Positions 44,232 through 57,200 are shown, numbered from the stretch's first letter. The stretch: 64,000 nt of DNA from Heterohyrax brucei (GCA_028571685.1 CM053140.1:149281701-149345700), one strand, 5' to 3'. Made by a program: numbers and translations. Notes: generated by a model from the sequence alone, not told the origin.

Positions 44232-46163
44232 ACTCAACTAAACTCTAACAGTAGCTTTAATTTATTAATGTCTAATGATTCCTCTCTCTTTTTGAAAAAA
44301 TTGTAACTTGCTCTTACAGGAAGGAACACAGTAAATAAAACTCATGCTCTGTCACATGTCAAGTGGGAGTGAGGGAGCTGATAGATTTCCCTGTTTTAGA
44401 ATGGTAATCAAGATAAGCCCTGTATTTTTTTATTCTGAAAACTAAGTGTAAGAGTTATATGAGGAACATTTTTCAAAACCTATTAGACATAAATGAAGAG
44501 TAAAGAAAAGCATCTGTGTTTTTAAGGAAGACTGTTTTCTTTGATTTTTGAGGACAGATGAATGTGTTTTGAGTGTCACCGTGGATTAACAAAAGCTTTA
44601 ATCTCTGTAATGGGAGAAACTTTATTTACATTTTCTAATTAAGTGCCTTGCTGGGCACCCAGATTGTTTTCAATCAATATTCCCAAAAGAAAAGGAGAGA
44701 GAGGCAGAAAATTATAAGGAAATGGAGTGAAGAAAGACAAGACAAAAGGAAGGAAGATCTGAAGGGAGAGGAGACAGATGAAAGTTACAACTTGGACACA
44801 TAACACTTGTAACACCGAGTAATTGTTAGCCATATATTTTCAATCTCTGATCTTCTCATCCATCATCATAAACTACACTTTTGTATCTGACTCCATTTGA
44901 GCATATACTTTACCTTAGTAATTTTCAAAGAGTAAGTTTAATTCAGTAGATCATGAAAGTCTTCACTTATTAATGTCTACAAGTCTTATTAAAGAGATTT
45001 ATTATATTGCACCATTTAAATCCTTTTATAGAAAGGACTGCACAATGTAATAATCTATCCCAACTATTTCTCAGGATGTATTTGTTAAATAGTGAAACAC
45101 AGAAAATTTTCTTGTGCAAGTTGGTTAGCCAGCCAAGTGCTGTTAAGCAGAATGAAAATTAAGTTATTTAGTGTCATTAAAATCTGTGCAGTCTGGCCCA
45201 CTTTCACTGTTGATAAAATGCACAATTTTCATTGATTTGAGGTAGGAAATTCTGACTACAATTTTTCTACACTTAAACTGAACCATTCTAAAAGAAAAAG
45301 CAGCAGAGTGAGTTGGAACTCCAATTTTCATCTTCAAGAGACCTCTAGAACACTGGCAGTAAGGCTATCCTAGCCATACAAATCTATGTCATATCAGGCT
45401 GCCCACACTGACAAGATTGCTTAGGTTTGTGCTAAGAAATGCTTCTAAATAGAATAGCAGATTATGATTGAGGGACATTACGGGAAAAACTGCCATTACA
45501 ACATGAAGTTTGCTCTGTCTCCCCTCAGATGTCCGAAGATGGATTTATTTGGATGTTTGGGAAAAGAAAGAAAGCATCTTTACTTTACCAGAAGAAACCC
45601 ACACCTATATTTTGAGCATATATCAAGACCCTGAGAGACTATGGTTCTTGTTTTAGCTCTTCGTCTGATGGATAGTTCACAAAGCTTTGCTTTTTCGATT
45701 TTGACACTGCTTTTAAAGTTTTCAAAGATGATAGCTTTACAAAAAAAAAAATATCTATTAAGGGGTATAGTGTAGGTGCTTTGACTCATATGGACAGTCT
45801 TGTTTGGAATCAATTTCTTTTGATGTAATTCCAAAGGAAGATTTGCCTTTAATGGGAAAGCTAGATCTATTTTTTGGTTCTGCAGCTTCTTTTCATCTTA
45901 TAAGGGGAGCAATAATCTGTAGTGTAAAGAATTGAAATGTAAAGAAGCCTTCTGCTTTATTGAAGAGACTTTGATTTATAACTAATTCAGAAAGTCTACC
46001 TGTGACTATCACATGCTTTTATCACTAAGTATTTTTAGATACAAGAGCTTTAATAAGTAATTTTACTAGTTATTTTCAGCAATTTAGGGACTATTCATTA
46101 CATTGCAGCAATTTACATGCACCTTACCCATTGTCACATAAATATTACATTGTTTTCAATATT
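44232..46163. other. Unassigned sequence before the full-length L1
   Basis: There is no recognised repeat except a possible orphan SINE tail 'ccagccaagtgctgttaag' at 45129-45147. ORFs at 44639-44833 and 45580-45834 (-) have no domain. Together with 54.1-56.8 kb this is among the longest repeat-poor DNA in the window. Confidence 0.4.
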
Positions 46164-46174
46164 GAAAAAGTATT
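46164..46174. repeat. Left target-site duplication of full-length L1
   Basis: gaaaaagtatt, repeated exactly at 53414-53424. Confidence 0.9.
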
Positions 46175-47226
46175 GTGGGGTGGAGTCAAGAAGGCGGACT
46201 AAGCACACATCTCCTTATATCCCTCTGGAAACTAAGACCTGAATTGATAATCAAACGGAGCCTTCTGGTCACCTAGTCAGCCCCAGGACACGGCACAGGG
46301 CTGTTACTTTGGACTTCATACTACTGAGCAAAAAACCTCCACTCTTACGCTGGCTCCAACAACTGGCTAGCCCTGGCTCTCAGGGACGGAAGGTAAACAC
46401 GCCATTTTGGCTTTTTTTTTTTTTCTCTGTCTTGGCTGGCAGGCGGAGCAGGGTCTTGCCTAGCGGCTAGACTCACACATGCTGCTGGGGGGGGACAGGC
46501 AGGCAAAATTCCCATATTTTGAGAGCCAGGCTTGGGACTCTGTTAATCTAGCCACTTTAAGCGTGTCGTTTTATATCTGCCTCAGCAGCGTTTGTAGGGA
46601 GTTTCGCAGTCAGTGTGCGGGATGCCATGATGGATACGGAGATTCTAGCAGGACCTCATTATTAGGCTGGGAACCAGTGCCTGCAAACAGGACAGCGCTT
46701 CTCTGACAGAAAAATAGTGATTTTGCACAGTGCTGTCTACGTTGCAGTAATTTTCCCAGTGCCACCTACGTTGCAGGCCCTGCAACAGAAGCCGAGGAAT
46801 CACTGCCTCTCGGCACCTTTAGCCCCTCTGTCTGCTGCCTGTGTGGAGGACGCCATCTTGGATACGGTGGCCACAGCTGGACCTAATTCTTAGCTTGGGA
46901 GCCAGAGCCTGCCCACAAGAGAGCACTTTTCTATCACAAAAGCACTACTCACTTTTTCTATCACAAAAGCAGTGTCACGTAAGGCTAAGCCCTGTCAGCA
47001 GAAGACAATAGGGCAGTAGCATTGCTGTACTCTGAACTAGTTTGTTATCATCAGGGGTTGGATATAGTGGTGCTTACTTTGTCAGTTGAGATGAGGGACC
47101 TCTACATGTGAAAACCTAACTGATTTGTGAAGTGGTCAGATTCCTTTTGCTTTATATTTTAAGTCAGCCTAGAGAAACATTTGCAGTCCATCCTCACAGT
47201 ATCTCTTCTAGCCTCTACGTACTCAC
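46175..47226 (+). promoter_or_regulatory. L1 5'UTR / internal promoter, two 228-bp monomers
   Basis: The unit 46621-46710 (gatgccatgatggatacgga...) recurs at 46849-46938 (gacgccatcttggatacggt...), an offset of 228 bp. A YY1-like ccatcttgg lies at 46853-46861. In the first copy it reads ccatgatgg. A further 26-bp duplication (ttttctatcacaaaagca) lies near 46928-46975. Relative to the AT-rich surroundings the region is richer in G+C and CpG. Promoter activity is inferred from position and family. Confidence 0.75.
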
Positions 47227-48180
47227 ATGGGACCTAAAAAGCAACAGTCAATTGTGGCATACAAGCAATCACCCATGGCTTTCCCAAACAAAGCAACCAA
47301 GGAATGTTCCAGATGAAGAAACTTTTATGAAAGGATCAGAAAGTGAATACAAAATGATTATATACAGAACCCTTCTAGACCTTATACAAAATGCAGCAGA
47401 ACAAAATGAAAAATTAAGCAAGCTGTTCGATCTGATGGAACACCAGTACTCTGAAATCCAACAGATCAACAACAAAATCAAAGACATAGAAACTTCCATA
47501 CAAAGCCAAGAAAACAGAATAGAACAAATAGAAAAGAGAATTTCTGACTTGGAAGAAAGAACTACTGATGCCAGCATCTATGAGCAGAAATCAGAAAAAA
47601 GAAACAAGAAAAATGAAGAAACATTAAGAAGCATGTGGGACTCTATTAAGATGAACAACCTTCGACTAACTGGAGTCCCTGAACAGGGTGAGACATCTGA
47701 GAACACAGAGAGTATCATTGCTGAGCTTCTGACAGAAAACTTCCCAGAAATCATGAAGGAAGAGAATATAGACATCTCAGATGCATATCATACACCACCA
47801 ATATAGATCTCAAAAGAAAGACTCCAAGACATATTATAATCAACCTTAACAAAATGAAACACAAGCAGCAACTCTTAAAGGCAGAGAGACTCAAGGCAAA
47901 GCTAACATTCAGAGGGAAACGCTGTAAGCTGTCGTCAGATTTCTCAGCAGAAACCATGCTGGCACGGAGACAGTGGCGTGGTACATTCAAAGCCTTGAAG
48001 GAGAGGAACTTCCAACCAAGAATTATATATCCTGCAAAACTATCTTTCAAATACAAAAATGAAATGAAGATATTCCCAGATAAACAGAAACTCAGAGACT
48101 TTGTGAAAACCAAACCCAAACTACAAGAAATACTGAAAGAAGTTCTTGGCTCTGGCTTAGAAGAACGAAACCTGGCTTAG
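47227..48180 (+). pseudogene. L1 ORF1 relic
   Basis: The likely original start is the ATG at 47227 (MGPKKQQS). The frame shifts before about 47310. The long open part ending at 47806 holds the coiled coil (heptads about 47400-47640) and the start of the RRM (NNLRLTGVPEQGE). A stop at 47804 and a second shift return to the first frame for the C-terminal domain (47854-48180, FSAETMLARRQW, NFQPRIIYPAKLSF). ORF1 protein normally binds RNA as a trimer in the L1 particle. This copy is inactivated by at least two frameshifts. A 20-bp tandem duplication at 48152-48191 has altered the C terminus. The upstream ATG at 47132 is in the 5'UTR and is not the family start. Confidence 0.9.
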
Positions 48181-48603
48181 AAGAATGAAACCACTAACTT
48201 TATATTTTAGAATGTCTACTCATTTAGGGAAGGTTCCAAAGTCAATCACAGCTTTGGTACGAAAAGAAGCAATCTGGTGATCATCATGAAAACTATGGTG
48301 TCATCATAATAAAAAGAGGGATGTACTACAGTTGTTACAGTCCTTCCAGATGGAGAGGAAGATGACAAGACTGGTAGTAATCAAAATTGGGTTTATATAT
48401 AGTTTATTAAGAGGGATCATAGGGGCAGCTGTAAAGCACAACAAAGATGTATTATACCATTTGGAGAAATGTAACACATGAGTCTCAACAACTACAAAAA
48501 CAGCTCTCAAAAGTTGAAAAAATCAACTCACAAAAAAGAATGTCCCAAAACAGACTAGTAAGAACAACAGAGAAAACATCAACATAAAAATAAACCTATC
48601 ACA

Positions 48604-51600
48604 GTGGCAGCAGTGAACACATATCTGTCAATAATTACACTGAATGTGAATGGACTGAATGCTCCAGTAAAGAGACACCGAGTGCCATCTTGGATCAAAA
48701 GACATGACCCAAACATATGTTGTCTACAAGAAACTCACTTGAGACATAAAGATACGAACAAACTGAAAATTAAAGGATGGAAGAGTATATATCAAGATAA
48801 CAATGAACAAAGAAGAGCAGGGGAGGCAATTCTAATCTCAGACAAAATTAATTTTAATGTCAAATCCACCATCGTGGACAAAGATGGACACTATTTATTG
48901 CTGAAAGGTTCAGTACACAAGCAACACATAACTATATTAAATATTTATGCACCTAATATCGCAGCAGCAAAATACATCAAAGAAACACCGACTACACTCA
49001 AAAGAGAGTTAGATAACTCCACAATAATAGTGGGAGACTTTAACACTCCACTCTCATTACTAGACAGATTATCTAGAAAAAAGCTCAGTTAAAATACAGA
49101 AGACCTCATTGTCGCAATTAACCAACTAAACCTCACTGATACATACAGAACTTTCCACCCATCAGCAGACAACTACACCCTCTTCTCCAGTGCACATGGA
49201 ACATTCTCCAGAATTGACCATGTGATAGGCCATAATGCAATGCTCAACAAAATCCATACCATTGAATTACTGCAAAGCATCTTCTCAGATCATAAAGCCA
49301 TAAAAGTTGAAATTAATAGCAGAAAAAACATACATAGAAAGTGGAACTCTTGGAAACTGGACAACATTTTGCTGAAAAAAACATGGGTTATAGAGGAAAT
49401 CCAGGATGAAATAAAGAAATTCATAGCTTCCAATGAGAACGAAAACACTTCCTACCAGAAGCTATGGGATACAGCCAAAGTAGTGCTCAGAGGTCTGTTT
49501 ATCTCCATAAATGCACACATCTGGAAGGAAGAAAGAAACCAAATCAAGGAACTAACTCTAAAGCTTGAACAAGTAGAAAGAGAACAACAGAGGAACCCCT
49601 GAGGCACCAGAAGAAATGAGATCATAAAGATTAGAGCAGAGCTAAATGAATTAGAGAATAGGAAAACAATTGAAAAGACCAAAAGCTGGTTTTTTGAAAA
49701 AATCAACCAAATTGACAAACCACTGGCTAAACCTACTAAAGAAAAGCAGGAAAGGAAACAAATAACCCAAATTAGAAATGAGAGGGGAGTTGTCACCACA
49801 GATGCAACAGAAATCAAAATTATCATAACAGAATACTATGAAAAACTGTACTGTAACACATTTGAAAACCTAGGGGAAATGGACCAATTCCTTGACTCAT
49901 ACCACCTACCCAAATTATCATAACATGAAGCAGAACAACTTAGTAAACCCATCACAAAGGAAGAGATTGAAAAGGTCATCAAAACACTGCCAACCAAAAA
50001 AAATCCGGGCCCAGATGGCTTCACTGCAGAATTCTACCAAGCATTTAGAGAAGAGTTATCTCCAATACTACTGAGACTATTTCACAGTATACAAAGGGAT
50101 GGAGTACTCCCAAACTCATTCTATGAAGCCAGCATAACCCTGATACTGAAGCTAGGGAAAGACCCAAGAAAGAAACAGAGCTACAGACCGATATCACTCA
50201 TGACTCTAGATGTAAAAATCTTCAACAAAATTCTTGCCAATAGAATGCAACAACATATCAAGAAAATGATCCATCATGACCAAGTGGGATTCATACCAGG
50301 GATACAAGGCTGGTTCAACGTCAGGAAAACAACTAATGTGATTAACCACATAAACAACATAAAAGACAAGAATCAACTGATTTTGTCCATTGATGCAGAA
50401 AAGGCATTTGATGAAGTCCAACACCCATTCATGCTAAAAACTCTTAGCAAAATGGGCATAGATGGCAAATTGCTCAACACAATAAGGTCCATTTATACAA
50501 AGCCAATTGCCCACATCATCCTGAATGGAGAGAGACTGAAAGACTTTCCCTTGAGATCAGGAACTAGACCAGGATGCCCACTCTCGCCTCTCCTATTCAA
50601 CATTGTGCTAGAAGTTTTAGCCAGAGCAATTAGGCAAGACCAAGGAATAAAGGGCATCTGCATCGGCAAAGAGGAAATTAAAATCTCCCTGTTTGCAGAT
50701 GATATGATTATATATGCAGAGAACCCCAAGGAATCTATAAGTAAGCTACTCAAACTGACAGAAGAGTTCAGCAAAGTCTCAGGATACAAGATAAACATAA
50801 ATAAATCAGTAGGATTCCTTTATACCAACAACGAGACTGTTAAGGAGGAAATTATCAAATCAATACCATTTACGATAGCCCCTAAGAAGATAAGATACCT
50901 AGGAATTAATTAACCAGAGAAACAACAGACCTTTACAAAGAGAAATACAAGCCCTTACTACAAGAAACTAAGAGAGACTTAGATAAATGGAAAAACCTAC
51001 CCTGCTCATGGATAGGAAGACTTAACATTGTGAAAATGTCTATTTTACCCAAAGCAATTTATTTATATAATGCAATCCCAATACAAGTTCCAGCGTCATT
51101 TTTTAATGAGATGGAGAAACAAATCACCAATTTTGTTTGGAAAGGGAAGAAGCCCCGGATAAGTAAGGTACTACTAAAGAAGAAGAACACAGTGGGAGGC
51201 TTCTCATTACCCAACTTTAGAACATACTACACTGCCACAGTGGTCAAAACAGCCTGGTACTGGTACAAGAACAGACAGATGGATCAGTGGAACACAATTG
51301 AGACCCCAGAGATGACACCATCTGCCTATGATCAGTTGATATTCGACAAAGGCCCTAAGACATTAAACTGGGGTAAAAACAGTATCTTCAACAAATGGTG
51401 CTGACAAAATTGGTTATCCATCTGCAATACACTGAATCAAGATCTATATCTTACACCTTACACAAAAACCAACTCCAACTGGATAAAAGACCTAAATATC
51501 AAACCTAAAACGATAAAGCTCATCCAAGAAAAGGTAGGAACAACAATGAAAATTTTAATACTCAATGAGGACAGACTCCAAAATCTGTCAAAGAAACCAC

Positions 51601-52436
51601 AATCAACAGAAGAGAAAATAGATAAATGGGAACTATTAAGAATCCAACACTTTTGCTCATCCAAAGACTTTCTTAATAGAATTAAAAGAACACTCACAGA
51701 ATGTGAAAAAATATTTGGCAACTCTATGTCAGACCGACACCAGATCTCCAGAAGCTGTAAGATACTACAAAATACCAACAAGAAGAAGATAAACCATCCA
51801 ATTAAGCAAGGAGCAAAGGAGATGGACAGACATTTCACTAAACAGGAGATCCAGGCAGCCAAAAAACACATGCAGACATGTTCACGATCTTTAGTTATTA
51901 AAGAAATTCAAATCAAGATGACAATGAGATACCATCTCACCCCAACAAGATTGGCCATGATCCAGAAAACACAAAACGACAAATGCTGGAGAGGCTCTGG
52001 AGAAAGTGGAACTCTCCTACACTGTTGGGGGGGTTGCAAAAGTGTCCAGCCTCTTTGGAAAGCAATCTGGAGCTTCCTTAAAAAAATGGATATCGATATA
52101 CCATTTGACCCAGTAATTCCACCTACTTGAAATATGCCCTACAGAATCAAGGCCTTTCACACCAATGGATACATGCATGAGAATGTTTATCGCAGCACAG
52201 TCCACGATAGCAAAAAGATGGAATCAACCCAGATGCCCAACAACAGAAGAATAGACAGGTAAACTATTGTACATATACTCAGTGGAGCACTACGCAGTGA
52301 TAAAGAATAACGATGATTCCAGGAAACATCTCCTAACCTGATTTCAACTGGAAGACATTATATTGAGTGAAAGTAGTCCATGACAACAGGACAAATACTG
52401 TATGAGACCTCTACTACAAAATCTCAAAAACAGACT
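48604..52436 (+). pseudogene. L1 ORF2 relic (endonuclease, RT, C-terminal domain)
   Basis: The domain order is complete. The APE endonuclease (from 48604) has LNVNGLN, QETHL, GDFNT and SDH. The RT has PDGFTAEF near 50013, [10 protein letters not shown] near 50388 and FADD at 50692-50703. The C-terminal domain runs to about 52430. The family ATG is now GTG at 48604. In-frame stops are at 49090 (TAA), 49600 (TGA) and 49921 (TAA). A one-base deletion near 50908 shifts the frame, another stop is at 51402 (TGA), and a shift near 52128 is followed by further stops. Despite this the catalytic motifs are intact, so decay is moderate. Confidence 0.93.
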
Positions 52437-53413
52437 TGTGTATAGAAAAGACTCTGACAGCTGCAAGGGAGGGGAGGGAGGAAGAGTGAGGGGGGGAGGG
52501 TTTAGTTTAGATAGTTGCTAGAAATCTGGTTGGGAGAAAGCGGTGATAGCATGCATTAGAAACAAGAGCAATAAGTGGACTTCTGCATAACTTGAGTACT
52601 CCTTCCATCTTAACCCAATATTGCAAGGATACAGTAGCTGGGGCAGGAGGCAGGGGACCATGCTCTCAGGCGAAATCGAGGCCAGTTGGCACAACTAGCA
52701 TTTTGCTAAGAGGGCTCTCTGCACCCCACATTGGTGAGTGGTGTCTGGGGTCTTAAATGCTGCCAAGCTGCCATCTGAGGACACAGCAAATGGTCCCAAC
52801 TTAGCAGGAACGGATGCTCACAGAGGACCAAAATGACCTGTGGTAAAGACAACCTAGAAGATAGAGAGACCCACAAGAGTGGGTGCCTTCATCGCCTTGG
52901 GATCGGAAGAACCGAATGGTGCCTGGCTATCACCAGTGATACCTGCGATGGAGCTCACTAGGTTGAGTCTCACTGGCAACACAAGAATAAAAAATGGTGC
53001 ATCCTGAGATTTCCACTGAAAGACCTCAGTTGATGGTCCAGCGGTTTGGGGGTTCTCCTGAGAGCATGGTCCCCAGTGCCGACGCTGCCCTTACCCATAA
53101 ATTATAAGGAAGGTCCACTCTTTGGACAGGAATGGATTGGACTTGGCAATACAGAGTGACCATATACTGGTTGCACTTTATGGTTCTATACATCTATAGG
53201 ATATCATCCTGCTGACCTCTGGCTGGAGGAAGGAGAGTGGGTGGAGAGAAGGGGAAAGAAGGCTGTTGGGAGGATGACACATGTATGGAGCAGAGAGGAA
53301 TAATGTGCTGTCGTGGACAGGGAGAGCAGTGGAAGCTGCACATAGGTGGGCATGTAAATTTATACAGGAATGTACATTTTCACTCAGTCATGTTAAATAA
53401 AAAATAAAAAAAA
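52437..53413 (+). mobile_element. L1 3'UTR with G-rich tract
   Basis: It opens with a purine/G-rich stretch (52465-52502, runs of GGGG and GGGGGGG) of the kind found in mammalian L1 3'UTRs. It continues through 'gtggtgtctggggtcttaaa' to the terminal 'cactcagtcatgttaaataa'. The last 240 bases are the source type of the tails at 33.9, 35.0, 38.1 and 63.3 kb. Confidence 0.88.
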
Positions 53414-53424
53414 GAAAAAGTATT
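53414..53424. repeat. Right target-site duplication of full-length L1
   Basis: gaaaaagtatt, identical to 46164-46174. Confidence 0.9.
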
Positions 53425-53548
53425 TTTTGTCTCAGATATTTATAAACACACATTACATCATATAATGCATTTCTATATGTGAAGTACCTTACTATATGTT
53501 ACTTTAGTATATATGTGTTTATATACATATTTAAGAAGCAATATATTT

Positions 53549-53716
53549 TGGAGTACTGGTTACACAGTGGTTAAAAACTGCAGTGAGCTATGGCTGTTAA
53601 CCAAAAAAAGGTCAACAGTACAAAGCTAAGAGCTACTCCTTGGAAACTCTATGAATTATTCTCCATCCTGCAGGGTCACTGAGTTGGCATCGACTCGATG
53701 GCAGAGGGTTGATACA
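53549..53716 (+). mobile_element. AfroSINE
   Basis: 'tggagtactggttacacagt' head, 'ggcatcgactcgatggcaga' near the tail. Confidence 0.85.
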
Positions 53717-53971
53717 TTTGTATATATGCATGTAAAGTGCAGTATACTGTGTGCAGCTAAGGTCATGCTTTCCTAATACTTCCCTGTTCATTCCTTAAGC
53801 TAAATAAGGGATATCTCCTGTATTCTTTCCTTGTGTCCGTTAATCCTATTTCTACAAGGATGCTGTAGGATCTCTCTTATTTTTGTTAATAACTTGTTTT
53901 AAGAGTGGAGAGATATGATCCTGTTTAGTTTGTGGCCCCAGCTCAGCAAAATAGTTTGTTACATAATTAGC

Positions 53972-54145
53972 CCTCCAGAAAACCTCGTGGCATAGTGGTT
54001 AAGTACTATGGCTGCTAATCAAAAAGTCAGCAGTTTAAATCCACCAGATACTCCTTGCCAACTCTACAGGGCAGTTCTACGCTGTCTACAGGGTTGCTAG
54101 GAATAGGAATCGACTTGATGGCAATGGGTTTGATTTTTGGTTTTA
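53972..54145 (+). mobile_element. AfroSINE
   Basis: 'agaaaacctcgtggcatagt' head, 'cagcagtttaaatccaccag' B-box, 'gcaatgggtttgatttttgg' tail. Confidence 0.9.
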
Positions 54146-56842
54146 AGAGCTTTTTGAATAAATTAATACATGAAGAATAAGTGACTAAACATATGGGCTT
54201 TGAATTGTTTTATATGCTTTGTGTGTGTGTGTGTTTATATTATGAGAGTGACAGAGTATTGTACCACCTATGCTCAACCCTATAAGCATATAGAAATACA
54301 TCAAAGAGAAAAGAAATTAACTCTTGAGTACAATGTTTTGGTGACATTGGTTCATAAAACCGCAGTAACTGGAGACTAAAATCTACTCTTATTTTTTAAT
54401 TACCAAACTTTAAAAATGCTTCAAGAGTATTTAAGAAAACCTCTATGAATTAGAACTGACCCATTTACTAAGCTCCCTATTCTACAGTCCATGTGAGAGC
54501 TTTCCAAAACTCAGGTGCACGGTGTGCTCAAGGTTTCTATCTGATATCTAGGCCTAACATCATTTTGTTTCAAGATTTACTTCTGTTTAGTGTGTGATTT
54601 ATTACTACAGGATGGAAATTTGGGCATGATGTTGTAGAAATTAAAATCCGATTATGCTAAAGAATGTGGCTTAGCTTGCCCTCAATTTGCTTGCACAGAT
54701 TTTCCAAGAAACTTGTGACTTTAACGGTTAGCTGATTCTCAGGGAGTGTCCCTTGCCCTCCCCCTGGTAAAATGTTTTTGTAAGCTTGTGCTTTTTCATG
54801 ACTGTGTCAATCAATCATATTTTGTATTGTAAAACTTTTCTTATTTGTGATATTTTCCTTTATGAGAGCTTGTTATGATCAACTTTTGGAAATACTTTGC
54901 AATTTCACATAATGCTGCCCAATGGATGATTGTGTTTTCCCTTAAATAATTCTTGTTTGCTTTACTTTAACAGAACTGAGATTTACCCTATGATACATAA
55001 TACTTAAGTTACCTGTAAATTCTGTATAGTATGTCTCTGCAAAATACTGTTCCAAGTGTGACATTATTTATGGTTTTCATTTTTGTAATAAATTTGTCCA
55101 CTAGTCATACTTAACCATTATCTGTCCAATCATCCCCTTCATTGATTTCATGAATAAACATCTGACCATCAGTAGCATACTGTGATTTAAAAAGTACTGT
55201 TTTAGAAGTGTATGTGCGTAGAAAATGTGTATGTATAGAAAATCACTTACTGAGTGACTCTAGCATGTCATTTTATGTCAATAACTCAACTGGCTTGATC
55301 TTAAACTGTCTCTAGTAATGCCTTTCAGACATATGTGTTACAAGTTTATTATTATTTATTTTTTGGTGGAACTGAATTAAACCTTAGAGAATTATTGAGA
55401 AGAAAATAAGCTATACCATCACAAACAGGAAGCAATGGAAAGTTAGTGCCTTTATTACGAACATTTCCTACTCATTCCACCTACAACTTATACAGAAACC
55501 GATTTACAAGTTAGGTGCATGTGAAAATCAAAACACAATATAACTAAAGAAGAAGACTTTTCAGCTCAGTCTTTCTTACCTTTAATTACAATGTAGAAAA
55601 AATAAAATTATTCTGCTCAGGACTTACATCACTGAGTTGAAAACACTGAACAGATCTAACTATAAAACACGTTACTTGGAAGGTGTAAACACCCTTACTT
55701 CCTTAAAAAAAAAAAAAAAGAAATAAACTCCTTAGGCTAACAGTGTTGTATGTTCATCCACAAGTCAGAATCCCACCCACTTAGTGTATACTTTCTTTTG
55801 TTTGTTTAAATATTACCTTATCTTTTTTTTTAATTGAGTTTTGCATTCCCAAATTCACACATGGATACTCTTTTATAAAGGTTTATTAAGTTGGCTCATT
55901 GTCTTTGATTCTGATAATCACTGCAAATGAAGGCTTTGCAACATCTCTTTCTGAAATTACCTTTTTCTCTGAAGCTGGAAAAGGGAACAGCCACAGTGTG
56001 ACTCACAGACAGCTTTGGTGACTTTACGTGTCTTCCTGAAATAAATTAATCATTTTCGCAATTTTTCTATAGCTTAAGCTTTTGTTTGAAAAACATGCAT
56101 TTAATTAGAAAAATACACTCACACATGCATACCTATGGATATTTAGATTATCCCCTTCAATTACTCAGAGAGATGAAACGATCTCACTATGCAGGAGCCG
56201 TAATGTGAGGCACTTTCGAAACATGTTACCACAGATGATTGATCTACACCTCACTAAGATATAAACTGGTAGAAATATCTGCTTATTCATATAGTTCTTC
56301 AATTTGCTTCTACAAATTACTTGCAAACAAAGAAAATCTAGTCATACATTTTTTTCTTCTAATGTCTGTATTTAAGCACCATTTCAGAAGCTTAAGACAC
56401 AGCAGCATTTTGAAGCTAAATAAAGGAGATTTTTATTTGCTGAATTGGAATATTGCCGCTATTACTATACATGGGGTGCATACAATGGTCAGAGTAAGTA
56501 AATATGCTATCTTCAGGTTTTGTTGAGACCTCCAGTTCAATCATGAGCTCCCAATGAGATTTTGAATATAATAAATTCCATGTTTCAGCAAGTCTTGATA
56601 CAATGAACCCTCGCTGTGCTTTAATATTCTAACAAGTCTTTGCATGGCTTTTTAGATAAGATTGAAAATAACTCAGCAATATTTGAGAATCCATTTGCCA
56701 ATAATAAGAGATTTGAAGTGCTTCTTCCCTACTAGATATTAAAATATTAAATGGAAAACTTTTATTATTAAGGAAGCATTTTTCTTTTCTTTTTTTTCTG
56801 GTATTTTCTGTTTATTTAGCTAATAGGGAATAAAATGGATAT
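54146..56842. other. Repeat-poor, unassigned sequence
   Basis: 2.7 kb without a transposon that I recognise, except (gt)n near 54222. The only longer ORF (56239-56526 +, 95 codons) has no domain. The region 54600-55100 has T-rich, 3'UTR-like texture with AATAAA near 55090, but there is no evidence of an exon. Confidence 0.4.
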
Positions 56843-56855
56843 TTATAGTATTTAA

Positions 56856-57017
56856 GAAAACCCTGGTGGTGTAGTGGGTTAAGTTCTACCTTTGCTAATT
56901 GAAAGGTCGGCAGTTCAAATCCACCAGGCGCTCCTTGGAAACGCTATTGGGCAGTTCTACTCTGACCTCTAGGGTCGCTGTGAGTCAGATCCAACTCGAA
57001 GGCAGTAGATTGTTTTT
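56856..57017 (+). mobile_element. AfroSINE with target-site duplication
   Basis: Flanked by ttatagtatttaa (56843-56855) and ttatagtacttaa (57018-57030), 12 of 13 identical. 'gtcgctgtgagtcagatcca' near the end is close to the family consensus, so this is a relatively young copy. Confidence 0.93.
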
Positions 57018-57059
57018 TTATAGTACTTAAAGTGTACTGGAAATGTATAAATTGTTAAT

Positions 57060-57200
57060 ATTTGCATTTTGTCACAAATTATTGACACATTGTGCCAACA
57101 CATGCCAGGTGCTGTGCCTTACACTTGTTCTGTATGGTAAAGAAAACAGCTAAAGTTCCCAACCTCATGGAGCAGATAGCGCAACTGTGAAAATACAACT
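57060..57200 (-). mobile_element. Possible L2 3' end
   Basis: 'catgccaggtgctgtgcctt' and 'cccaacctcatggagcagat' are typical of antisense L2 3' DNA. Confidence 0.45.

Larger units (their letters stand above)
46175..53413 (+). mobile_element. Full-length L1 LINE, inactive
   Basis: This is a 7.24-kb element with 5'UTR, ORF1, spacer, ORF2, 3'UTR and an A-rich tail, bounded by an exact 11-bp duplication. The 5' edge 'ggggtggagtcaagaaggcg' is the usual L1 start type. Both ORFs are broken, so it cannot move on its own. It serves as the internal reference for the other L1 pieces (1-2.3, 12.0, 17.2, 33.9, 35.0, 38.1, 61-64 kb). Confidence 0.95.

Noticed and set aside
47132..47806. 224-codon open frame as a separate host gene
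   Set aside because: Its coiled coil and RNA-binding start are L1 ORF1. The upstream ATG lies in the L1 5'UTR and it sits inside a full-length L1.
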